A DNA stretch of 54,556 bases from positions 1-54,556 of the forward strand of contig NZ_JAGGOO010000077.1 in NCBI RefSeq assembly GCF_018614415.1, read 5' to 3'. The position numbers and the translations under genes are program-made. Under the pieces are notes generated by a model that made no database searches, was not told where the DNA came from, and saw only the letters and a program-made list of their open reading frames with translations. The stretch is from Streptomyces sp. ISL-12 (GTDB taxonomy: Bacteria; Actinomycetota; Actinomycetes; Streptomycetales; Streptomycetaceae). Every line of letters starts with the position of its first letter. Positions within the stretch are counted from its first letter, which is position 1. Below are positions 17,374-26,000 of this stretch, piece by piece.

Positions 17374-17785
17374 CGGTTCCGGGCGGGGTCCTTCAGCGAG
17401 GATCTCGTGCGGGCTTCCCGCCCGGGCCGGGCCGCGGAGACGGACGGCGTCCTGAGCGGCCCGTCCGGGCGGGCCTGCCGGCCCCGGGCGCTCTCCGCCT
17501 CGGGTGCAGGGGTCGCTGGTACGTTCCGCCCTGTTCCGCGCCGCTGCCTCACGGACCGACGGTGGAACGTTCCGCCTCCGGTGAAGCGTGCACGATCCGC
17601 TCCCTCGGCAGAGCTGAGCGACGTGCCGATCTCGCCGCTGCGGGACTCCGGGGCCGCGCACGTCGGTGGAGTCATCACGTCGGGCCCCCGGCCGAGGCCC
17701 GCCTCGCCGGCGACCGCGGTCTCACCGCCGAGGTGGAGTCCGGCTGTCTTCCACCTGCTCCCCGATGAGAGACGAGAAGGGCACC
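17374..17785. other. Non-coding gap before Imm35-like gene
   Basis: 412 bases with no frame I believe in either direction. It contains two copies of ACGTTCCGCC about 48 bases apart, the second inside the palindrome GGAACGTTCC, which could be operator sites for the downstream trio. The last 20 bases hold the GAAGG ribosome site for the gene at 17786. Confidence 0.5.
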
Positions 17786-18115
17786 ATGACATCCGACGTT
17801 CCCGCGCCGCCCCCCGGCACCCCTCCCACCAGCCCGGAAGAGGCCGTGCGGATCGTGCGCGGCCGTTTCGCCCAGCCGACGGCCCCCGACGGCTCGCCCG
17901 CCGAGCTGAGCGTGCACGAGTTCGACCTCGGGTACCTCGTGTACCCCACGCCCCGCCCCGTCGAGCCCGGCTCCGGCCGGCCCGCCGCGCCCGCCCCGCC
18001 CGGCGGAGCCAAGGTCGTCGTCTCCAAGGAGACCGGTGAGGCCGTGACCGTCCCCAACTACCCGACGGAACAGGCGATCGCCCTGTACCGCGAGATCCGT
18101 GGACGCGGCGACTGA
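17786..18115 (+). CDS. YrhB/Imm35-like small protein
   Basis: A 109-aa protein, ATG at 17786 seven bases after GAAGG. The pattern SPEEAVRIVRGRF - HEFDLGYLVYPTP - KVVVSKETGEAVTVPNYPTEQAIALYRE fits the YrhB/immunity protein 35 family (a small alpha/beta fold with a 'tag then strand' layout). It is clearly related to the N-terminal 95 residues of the SUKH-4 protein encoded at 20228. It starts a plus-strand trio with the ATPase gene (77 bases downstream) and the SUKH-4 gene. Probable immunity or accessory function; the target is unknown. Confidence 0.75.
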   Translation: MTSDVPAPPPGTPPTSPEEAVRIVRGRFAQPTAPDGSPAELSVHEFDLGYLVYPTPRPVEPGSGRPAAPAPPGGAKVVVSKETGEAVTVPNYPTEQAIALYREIRGRGD

Positions 18116-18192
18116 CGGCGGCGAGATCCCCACGGCGGTCCAGCGCACCACCCCGTCCACCACGAGGACGTCCACGACAAGGACTGGAGCCC

Positions 18193-20136
18193 ATGTCCCG
18201 CGCAAGCGACGGCTACGCACCGCATCCCTACACCGGCGGTCGCAGTGCGGTGCTGCGTGCCCTGGCCGCATGGCGGATGGAGTGGCCGGGTACCCCGAGC
18301 GTGCTGGTCCTGACCGGGAACCCGGGCAGCGGCCGGTCGCGCCTGATCACCGGGTTCCTGATGCTCTGCGACCCGGAGTACCGCAAGCGGCTGCCCCTCG
18401 ACGACCTCGACCCGACGACCGTGCCGCCCGACCTGCCCGCCCCCGCCGTCCCCGCGGTCGCCGGGCTGACCGCGGCCCAGGCTCTGTGGCTGCTCGCCGA
18501 CCACTACGGTCTGGACGCCGGCAGCACCGAGGAGGTGTACGCCGAGCTGGCCGCCCTCGACCGGCCGGTGACCGTCGTCGTACCGGACACCGACCGCGCC
18601 GGTCCGGTGCGTGCCGCGGGCGAGCCCGCCCGGCTGGTACGGGAGGTACTCACCCCGCTGGCCGCCACCGGCAACGTCCGCCTGCTCGCCGAGGCGGATC
18701 GCGCCGCGGCCGGGGAGCTGGCCGCGAGCCTGCCGCCCGGCACCGTACGGATCGTCGACCTCGACGATCCGGAATGGGCCGACCCCGACGGTCTGGTGCT
18801 GCACGCCCAGGCGGCGCTGAGCCCGGACGCGGGCGCGCCCGAGCTGCCGTTCACCACGGATTCCGCCGTCCGTCTCGCGCTCGGCGCGGCCATCGGGCGC
18901 CGGGCCGGCGGCAGTCCGCTGGTCGTCGAGCTGGCCGTGAACTGCCTGCTGATGGCTCCGGAGGGTTTCGACCCCGCCGATGACGCCTGGCTCCCGTCCT
19001 CTGTGGGAGAGGCCCTGGATCTGCACGCCCGGCGGCTGGGTGCGGACCCCGGGACGCTGCGGTCGATACTGGCGCCGCTCGCCCTGGCCGAGGGCGACGG
19101 TCTGCCGGTCCAGCTCTGGCCGCGTCTGGTGAGCGCCGTCGCGGAACAGGACATGAGCCGGGCCGTCGCGGACGGGATGCGGCTGGCCGGACCGTTTCTG
19201 CGGCCTCTGGAAGAGGGGGCGGGCGGTGACGGCGAGCGCACGCTGCTGCGGCTGCTGCACCCTGCCGTCGGCGACGAGATCCGGGCCGGCCTGCCGGACG
19301 TCCGCGCCGCCCAGACCAGGATCGCGATGGCGCTGCTGGAGGCGGTACCGGACCAGGACTGGAGCAAGGCCGACCCGTACGTGCGCGACCACCTCGCCGG
19401 CCACACCCTCGAAGCCGGCCTGCTGCCCCAGCTCCTCACCGACCCGGCGCTGTTCGTGCACGCCGACCCGGTTCCGCTGCGCGCCGCCGTCGAGGCCGTA
19501 CCCGCCGAGTCGCTCGGCGCCCCCGCCCGCACCTACCTGCGGACGGCTCCCCTGCTGACCCGTACCGAGGCGCCCGCCGTACTGCGCGCCGCCCTGCTGG
19601 AGACCGCCTTCGTTGAGGACGGTCTGCCCGAGTACGCCGAAGCCCTGCACCGGCTCGGCCTCGGCCTGCCCTGGCAGACGTTGTGGAGTCTGCCCGTGCC
19701 CGGTGTCAGCGCCGTGACCGTCGGCAGTCTGCCGGGCGCCGGGGGCCCGGCCGTCCCCGTGGCCGTCCTCGTCGTCCCGGCGGGCACACCCGGCGCGCTC
19801 CCGGTCGGCGGTCCCGGCACGGAGTCCGGTTCCGCGGCGCTCGTCCAGGGTCTGGTGCGGCCGGACGACCTCGGTGGGGCGGGGCCCGGTCTCGATCTCG
19901 GGCTGGTCCGGCGGCCGTCCGAACAGGAGCGGGCCGAGGCTCCGCTGGGGCTTAGCCGTGGCGCCGACTACCTGCGCGTCTGGGACCGGGCGAGTGGGGA
20001 GGTCGTGGCCGCGCTGATCTCCGACACACCCTTCACCGCCGCCGACCTGTCGCCCGACGGCATCCTCCTCGTCGCCTCCGGGCGCGGGGTGAAGGCTCTG
20101 CGCATCCTCCCCGCTGGACCGGCGCTAGCCTCTTAG
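18193..20136 (+). CDS. P-loop ATPase with C-terminal propeller-like segment
   Basis: A 647-aa protein with Walker A GNPGSGRS near residue 42 and a possible Walker B in PVTVVVPDTD near residue 125. The following helical region resembles the NTPase part of NACHT/STAND-type proteins. The last 60 residues (YLRVWDRASGEVVAAL... FTAADLSPDGILLVASG) look like one and a half WD40 blades, too few for a full propeller, so the propeller may be degenerate or truncated. It is flanked by Imm35-like and SUKH-4 genes on the same strand. It may be an ATP-driven regulator of the T7SS cargo; this is inference. Confidence 0.78.
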   Translation: MSRASDGYAPHPYTGGRSAVLRALAAWRMEWPGTPSVLVLTGNPGSGRSRLITGFLMLCDPEYRKRLPLDDLDPTTVPPDLPAPAVPAVAGLTAAQALWLLADHYGLDAGSTEEVYAELAALDRPVTVVVPDTDRAGPVRAAGEPARLVREVLTPLAATGNVRLLAEADRAAAGELAASLPPGTVRIVDLDDPEWADPDGLVLHAQAALSPDAGAPELPFTTDSAVRLALGAAIGRRAGGSPLVVELAVNCLLMAPEGFDPADDAWLPSSVGEALDLHARRLGADPGTLRSILAPLALAEGDGLPVQLWPRLVSAVAEQDMSRAVADGMRLAGPFLRPLEEGAGGDGERTLLRLLHPAVGDEIRAGLPDVRAAQTRIAMALLEAVPDQDWSKADPYVRDHLAGHTLEAGLLPQLLTDPALFVHADPVPLRAAVEAVPAESLGAPARTYLRTAPLLTRTEAPAVLRAALLETAFVEDGLPEYAEALHRLGLGLPWQTLWSLPVPGVSAVTVGSLPGAGGPAVPVAVLVVPAGTPGALPVGGPGTESGSAALVQGLVRPDDLGGAGPGLDLGLVRRPSEQERAEAPLGLSRGADYLRVWDRASGEVVAALISDTPFTAADLSPDGILLVASGRGVKALRILPAGPALAS

Positions 20137-20227
20137 GCGCGCACGGCGGCCTGATGCCCCGCGACGGTGCCCCCCTTCATTCCCCCGACCTTTCCCCCGA
20201 CCGATCCGCTCTCGAAGGAGCCTTCTC

Positions 20228-21556
20228 GTGACCAGCCAGGAGCAGGCGCTCGCCATCGCCGACCGGTGGCTCAATCCGGAGGGCTCGGCCGAGCCCCGCC
20301 GCGAGGTGCGGATGCGGGAGTTCGAGCTCGGCTGGGTCGTGTGGGCCGCGCCCGCGGCGCCCGAGACCGCCCCGGAGACCGGTGAGCGACGGCCGCCCGC
20401 CGAGGTCGGCGACGCCTGTGGGGTCGTGGACCGCCGTACCGGCGAGCTGACGGTGTGGCCCTCGGTGCCGGCCGAGGAGGTCGTCCGGATGTACCGGCGC
20501 AAGCACGGCGGTGACGCCCAGGGCAGCGCCCGGGCGGAGGACGCGCCCCCGGTCACCGGTCCCGGCAACACCGCGGTCTTCACGTACACCGACCCGGCCA
20601 CCGGCGAGGAGACCACGCTCTTCCGCACCTCCGGCCCCGGGCTGCCCCCCGCCGAGTACCAGGCATGGGACGAGCTGCGACGCCTGGACGTGCCCGCCGG
20701 TGACGTCCTCGCGATCCACACCGACCTGCGCCCCAGCCTGCTGCCCGGCGGCTACCCGGCCGAACTCCTCAACGCCTTCCCCAACGCCCGGCTCTCCTGC
20801 TCACAGGAGTACGGGGCGCGGCCCGAAACCCGCGCCGAGGGCATCGCGGCCCTGGTCGAGCAGGTGGAGACCATGCACCGGATCGCGGGCCGGCAGCCAC
20901 CGCCCCGCCCGCACCGGCTTCCGGTTCCGGACCGGGTGACGCCCGCGGAGGCGATGGACGACGCGGCCCTGGGACGGCACCTCGCCGAGGTCTTCGGCGA
21001 GGACGGCGTACGCCGTTACGACGCCGGGACGCTCGCGGGCACCCCGCTGCCGGAGGCCACCAAGGCCACGCTCCACACGGCCGGGCTGCCCGCCGGCCTT
21101 CCGCTCTTCTTCACGGCCGACCGGCCCGAGGCGCCTCCGGCGGGCGGCCTGTTCACCGATGTCGCCACGAACCTGCGCGCCCGGCACAGCCCGGCCGGCG
21201 AGGAGAAGATCGGCGCGCTGGCGCACCTGGTCCGCATCGGCTTCGACGGGGTCTCGGTCATCACGGTGCAGTGCCCGCCGGGTGTCGGGCGGCCGGACGG
21301 GTACGGCACGGTCTGGGCGGTGGACCCGGTCACCGCCACCGCGCGGTACGTGAACGGGTCGGCCGCCGCCTTCGCGCGCTGCCTGGCCCTGCTCGCCACC
21401 GCGCGGCAGGGGATGCGGGGCCTGGACCCGGTCGCGGCCGGGTCGGAAGTCGCCGCGTTCCAGGAGCGGTTGGTGGCCGTCGACCCTTCCGCGCTGGGCG
21501 ACGCGGACGCCTGGTGGTCGTTGATCGTCGAGCAGATGTGGCACGGGCTGTTCTGA
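20228..21556 (+). CDS. SUKH-4 protein with Imm35-like and dead deaminase-like domains
   Basis: A 442-aa protein, GTG start with GAAGGAG upstream. Three parts: residues 1-98 match the YrhB/Imm35-like protein at 17786. About 110-215 follow the nucleotide-deaminase pattern (LPPAEYQAWDELRRL - VLAIHTDLRPSLLPGGYPAELL - FPNARLSCSQEYG), but the zinc His and both Cys are replaced (Pro-Ala-Glu143, Ser170, Pro177). About 235-442 resemble the SUKH-4 immunity domain, ending DAWWSLIVEQMWHGLF. SUKH proteins are known immunity factors of polymorphic toxins. It sits 1.5 kb upstream of a large toxin gene that ends in an active-looking deaminase. Confidence 0.75.
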   Translation: MTSQEQALAIADRWLNPEGSAEPRREVRMREFELGWVVWAAPAAPETAPETGERRPPAEVGDACGVVDRRTGELTVWPSVPAEEVVRMYRRKHGGDAQGSARAEDAPPVTGPGNTAVFTYTDPATGEETTLFRTSGPGLPPAEYQAWDELRRLDVPAGDVLAIHTDLRPSLLPGGYPAELLNAFPNARLSCSQEYGARPETRAEGIAALVEQVETMHRIAGRQPPPRPHRLPVPDRVTPAEAMDDAALGRHLAEVFGEDGVRRYDAGTLAGTPLPEATKATLHTAGLPAGLPLFFTADRPEAPPAGGLFTDVATNLRARHSPAGEEKIGALAHLVRIGFDGVSVITVQCPPGVGRPDGYGTVWAVDPVTATARYVNGSAAAFARCLALLATARQGMRGLDPVAAGSEVAAFQERLVAVDPSALGDADAWWSLIVEQMWHGLF

Positions 21557-21614
21557 GCAGGCGGCTTCTGCTGGATCGCGACGCTACGGAGGTCCGTCAC
21601 AAGCCTTCCAGTGA

Positions 21615-22046
21615 TCAGTACAGCGAGAATCCGCCGCTGTGCCGTCCCTGGGTGCCCTTCCTCGGCTGGGACAAGTCCCGCTGAGGCTTCCTCGGTTCGG
21701 ACGGCGCCCCGGCAGGGCCGCCGCCCGTAGGTGTCTCCCCACGCCTGATCCGCTCGCGCTCCTCCTCGGAGAGCGACTCCCACCGCCCCCGCAGCGACTC
21801 CATGCCCCCGCCGCCCAGGGCACGGGCCATCGCGGGGTCGTCCAAAGCGTCGCGCAGGGCCAGCCGGCCGGTGAGCAGCCGCTTCGCCGCGTCCTGGAGG
21901 TCCTTGCTCGCGCCGTCGGACTGGGAGAGTCTGCGCAAGGCGGAGTTCAGCGAGCGGATCTGGGCCGGTTCCAGTGCCTCGTCCAGTACACCCCGCTCCG
22001 GTGAGGGGTCGTGCCGGTCCGGTGTCCTCCCGGGTTGCCCTGTCAT
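21615..22046 (-). CDS. Hypothetical protein, polar helical
   Basis: A 143-aa protein on the opposite strand to its neighbours. I chose the ATG at 22046 because GAGGAGG lies about 9 bases upstream; an in-frame ATG 36 bases earlier lacks one. The central region is helical and charged (LRRLSQSDGASKDLQDAAKRLL, WESLSEEERERIRRGE). Both ends are low-complexity, the tail being Pro/Gly/Arg-rich. No domain recognised. Convergent with the SUKH-4 gene (58-base gap). Confidence 0.65.
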   Translation of the reverse strand: MTGQPGRTPDRHDPSPERGVLDEALEPAQIRSLNSALRRLSQSDGASKDLQDAAKRLLTGRLALRDALDDPAMARALGGGGMESLRGRWESLSEEERERIRRGETPTGGGPAGAPSEPRKPQRDLSQPRKGTQGRHSGGFSLY

Positions 22047-22154
22047 GTCGGCGCCTCCTCGCTGGTCCCCGTTTCTCGGCACCTGAAGTATCTCCCGTCA
22101 CTCACGAGTGTCATGCTGACCTCTTCGGCGGCCGAGGAGAAGGGTGGCGGTGTC

Positions 22155-22817
22155 ATGGCGCGAACGCACAGCACGGGAAAGGGCCGTCCTTCCTCCGGGC
22201 CGTCCGGAGCCTCCGGTCTGGTGGCCGGCGCCCTCGGCCGCCTCGGCCGGGCAGGTGGCCTGGTCTTCCTGCTGGCGGGACTGCTGCTGAGCGGCTGGGG
22301 CGCGTACGAGGGGGCGTACCTGGCGGGGTGGGCGGGCACGCACGGCACGCTGACGGTCGAGCGGTGCGACATCAGCTACCTGAACAACGCCTCCCGGAGC
22401 AGCCGCAAGAACCGCCGGCCCGTGCGCTGTGCGGGCACCTTCGTGTCCGATGACGGCAGGAGCCGGGACGCCGGGGCCGCGGTGCAGGTGCGGCAACGGT
22501 TCGCCGCCGGCACCGAACTGTCGGTGCAGCAGACGGATCCGCCGTCGGCGTCCGGGGCGGCGGACGCCGACTACGTCCAGAGCAGCGCGGGCCGCGCCTG
22601 GCGCTGGTTCGGCGTCTTCTTCGGGGGCTGGGTCCTGACCGGGCTGGGCGTCTTCTGCCTCGCCACGGGGTACGCCCCGTTCGGCCGGAGCCGCGTCTCG
22701 TACGACGCGGCGTGGGAGGCGTCCGGGCGGGGTGTCACCCGGCCGGTCGTGATCGGGATGCTCGGGGTGGGCCTCGTAGGGGCCGGAGTATGCCTGTTGG
22801 TCAGCTACTTCGTCTGA
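22155..22817 (+). CDS. Membrane protein, unknown function
   Basis: A 220-aa protein. Hydrophobic helices lie at about residues 33-58, 155-176 and 196-217. The extracytoplasmic-looking middle part has two cysteines (VERCDISYL and RPVRCAGTF) and a beta-rich pattern (TELSVQQTDPP). I chose the ATG at 22155, preceded by GAGAAGGG; an ATG at 22113 is also open. It lies just upstream of the toxin gene on the same strand but is separated from it by 192 bases. No family recognised. Confidence 0.7.
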   Translation: MARTHSTGKGRPSSGPSGASGLVAGALGRLGRAGGLVFLLAGLLLSGWGAYEGAYLAGWAGTHGTLTVERCDISYLNNASRSSRKNRRPVRCAGTFVSDDGRSRDAGAAVQVRQRFAAGTELSVQQTDPPSASGAADADYVQSSAGRAWRWFGVFFGGWVLTGLGVFCLATGYAPFGRSRVSYDAAWEASGRGVTRPVVIGMLGVGLVGAGVCLLVSYFV

Positions 22818-23009
22818 CCGTGCGGCGCGGCGCGGCACCGCCCGGTGTCCAGGGTGGCGCGGAGCGCGCTGCAGCGAATCTGTGACAGCAGGGGCCTGAA
22901 GTCCTCGACCCGCACTCCGTACACTTCTGCGGACGGCTGTACTCCTGTGTGACTCCTTTTGCCGATCGGGGGAGTTGGGCAGCCGTGAGGTGCGACGGGG
23001 GTTGCTGCT

Positions 23010-26000
23010 GTGTCGATGATGCTGCCGGACGAGCTCGAGTGGGTCCTCGAAATGCTCGGCTACCGCTGGCCGACCGCCGACGAGGACAAACTGCGGGAGT
23101 CCGCACAGCTGTGGCGGAAGTTCGGCGACGACGTCACCCGACTGCACAGCGCCGCCAACACCAGTGCCCGCACCGTCACCGCTCACAACGCCGGCGAGTC
23201 CATCGACGCCTTCACCAAGACCTACGCCAAGTTCGACGGCGGCAGCGGTGGTGACGGCTACCTCAGCAACGCGGCCCAGGCCGCCCACATCATCGCCAAT
23301 GTGATGGACGCCTGCGCCTACCTCGTCGAGTTCGCCAAGTGGGCCGTCATCGCCCAGCTCATCGCCCTCGCCATCGAGATCGCCGCCGCCCAGGTAGCCG
23401 CCCCCTTCACCTTCGGCCTCTCCGAAGTCGCCGCCCTCGGCGCCACCCAGGCCACCCGCCTCATCGTCCGCCGCCTCCTCGACGAACTCAAAGACGCCCT
23501 GATGGAAGCCATCGTCGAGGCGATGAAGGAGCCCGCGGTCTCGGCGATCGAGGCGATCATCACCGACCTGGTACGCCAGTCCGTCAACGTCGGCTTCGGC
23601 GCCCAGCAGGGCTTCGATCTGTCGCAGACGGTCAAGGCCGGCGCTCAGGGCGGCTGGGAGGCCATCAAACAGACCCCGCAGACCCTCGCCGAGGGCGTCC
23701 GCGACAGCCTGGGCTCCAAAGCGGGCAACCGCGCCCACCACGCCATCGACAGCCGCATCGACGGCTACGGCAACACGTCCTCGGAGGCGCCGGGCAGTGG
23801 CGGCTCGGGCAGTGACGGCTCGGACTCCGGTTCGTCGGGCTCTTCCCGCTCGTCCGACTCATCAAGCTCGTCCGGCTCATCCAGCTCGTCCGACTCATCC
23901 AGCTCATCCGGCTCGTCCGGCTCGTCCGGCTCGGACTCCTCCTCGTCATCGACCCGTTCGGGCATCGGCAGCGGCATATCCGCCGAGACCGGCGGCGCCA
24001 CCGTGGGAGCGCCGGACATCGGCTCCGGGCCCGGCTCCGGTTCCACCACCGATTCCGGACCGAGTTCGTCCTCCTCGGACACGTCCTATCCGAGACCCGC
24101 TCCCTCATCGACCGGACCGACCCTGTCCGACTTCGACGACCCCTCCCCCGTCGCGGCAACGACCAGCACCCCGGACACCGGCACCGCGGCAGGCTCCTCC
24201 GGCACCTCCCACACCGGCGGCGGCTCCTCCGTCTCCGGCCTCTCCTCGCCGACCCCGCACTCCGCGCCCACCACCTCCTCCGGCGGCTCCGTCTCGTCCT
24301 CGTCGGGCAACGGCGGCATCAGCACCAACATCGACAGCCTCGCCGCCAGCGTCCCCACCCAGAGCGCCGCGACCCCGACCCCGGCAGCGGAGCCGGCCCC
24401 CGGCAGCAGCGGAGGCCGCCCGGACAGCGGCTCGGCCATGCCGACCTCCCCCACCGCGCCCACCACAGGCGCCGGGACGACAGGCGCCCGCCCTGCCACA
24501 CACGCTCCCGGCGCCTCCTCGACGACCGGCCCCACCAGCCCGACCACCCAGACCGGCCCGGCACGCACCCCCTCCGCCTCCGCACCCGCCACCGGTTCGG
24601 TCCCCGGAAACACCACCGCCACCGGCCCCAACACGTCCGCCTCGGGCCCGGCACGCACTCCTGGCGCCCACAACGGGGCCGCCACTGGCCCCGCCTCCAC
24701 CCCGCAGTCCACACCGGCCAGCACCCCGCGCACCTCGCCGAGCACACCGAGCACACCGAACGCACCCAGTACGCCGTCCACTTCCACCCCTTCGACACAC
24801 ACCCGGACGCCGGGTGCTGACGGCCGTACACCGGGAACCCCGGACAACCGCACCCCGGGTACGACGGACAACCGCACCCCGGGAAGTACGGACAGCCGCA
24901 CTCCGCACCAGACCGCTCCCCCCACCACACCGACCGGCCGCACCCCGGCACCCAGCACCCCGGACGGGACCGGCACCCACACCCCCGCCGGACGCCAGAA
25001 CCCGAGCACGGTCACCCCCCAGACTCCGCGCACATCCCCGGTCACCGAACAGAACCCGGGGCAGAACACCCCGGCCCAGTCGTCTCCCCCCAGGACCGCA
25101 CCACCGTCCACCGGCACTCGAACGACGACACCCCCCACCAACCCCGACCGAACCTCAGCGCCGTCCGGCAGGACAGCAGCCCACTCTCCCCAGCCCGGCC
25201 CGGTCACGAACGCCCCCACCGGCACCCACAACCAGCCCAGCGCCACCCCCACACGACCGCCCCACCAGCCCGCCGGCAACGCCACCAGCGCCCCCGGAAC
25301 TCCCGGCACGCCCCGCACACCGAACACCCCTCAGCAGCCCGCCGCTCAGCCGACTCCCCCGCAGAGCACGCCCCCCACCCAGCAGCAACCACGGGACAAC
25401 CAGGTCACGGCGGTCCCGATCCCGACCGCCCTGCGCACCCCGGCCCCCGCTGCCTCCCCCACCCAGGCGACCCCCACCGCACCCCAGGCACCGGGCTCCC
25501 CCACCACGCCCGGCAGCCCCACGCCCGCGCAGCAGCCCCAGCAGGACAGCCTCCAGGACATCCGCGCCGACCTGGACCACTCCCCCGGCGGCCTCACCCC
25601 ACCCGACCCCGCCGACCAACAAGCCCTCACCGACGCCGTCCCCCACAACGAAGACGGCACCCCGCAGCGCTTCCCCGACCCCTTCGGCCCCTGGACCGGG
25701 CTCCAGAACGACGGCGGCCCCACCGTCCCCGGCCGCAGCAACAACTGCGCCGACTGCTCCCGCTCCTTCCTCGAAACCTGGTACGGCAACCCCCAAGTCA
25801 GCGCCCCCCGCACCCCCGACACCGACCCCAACGGCAACCCCGACACCTGGTCCCCCGAAACCGACGCCAACGACAACCAGATCCGCTGGACCGGCAGCAC
25901 GCACACCTACGCCGGTCCAGGCGGCGATCCCGGCACCGCCGCGGCCATCGCCGACACCCTCCAGCAAGCCGGCCCCGGCTCAGCCGCCATCGTCCAGGTC

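Noticed and set aside
17407..18039. 210-aa plus ORF over the gap before 17786
   Set aside because: Runs out of frame through the Imm35-like gene, has Arg-rich shadow composition and no ribosome site.
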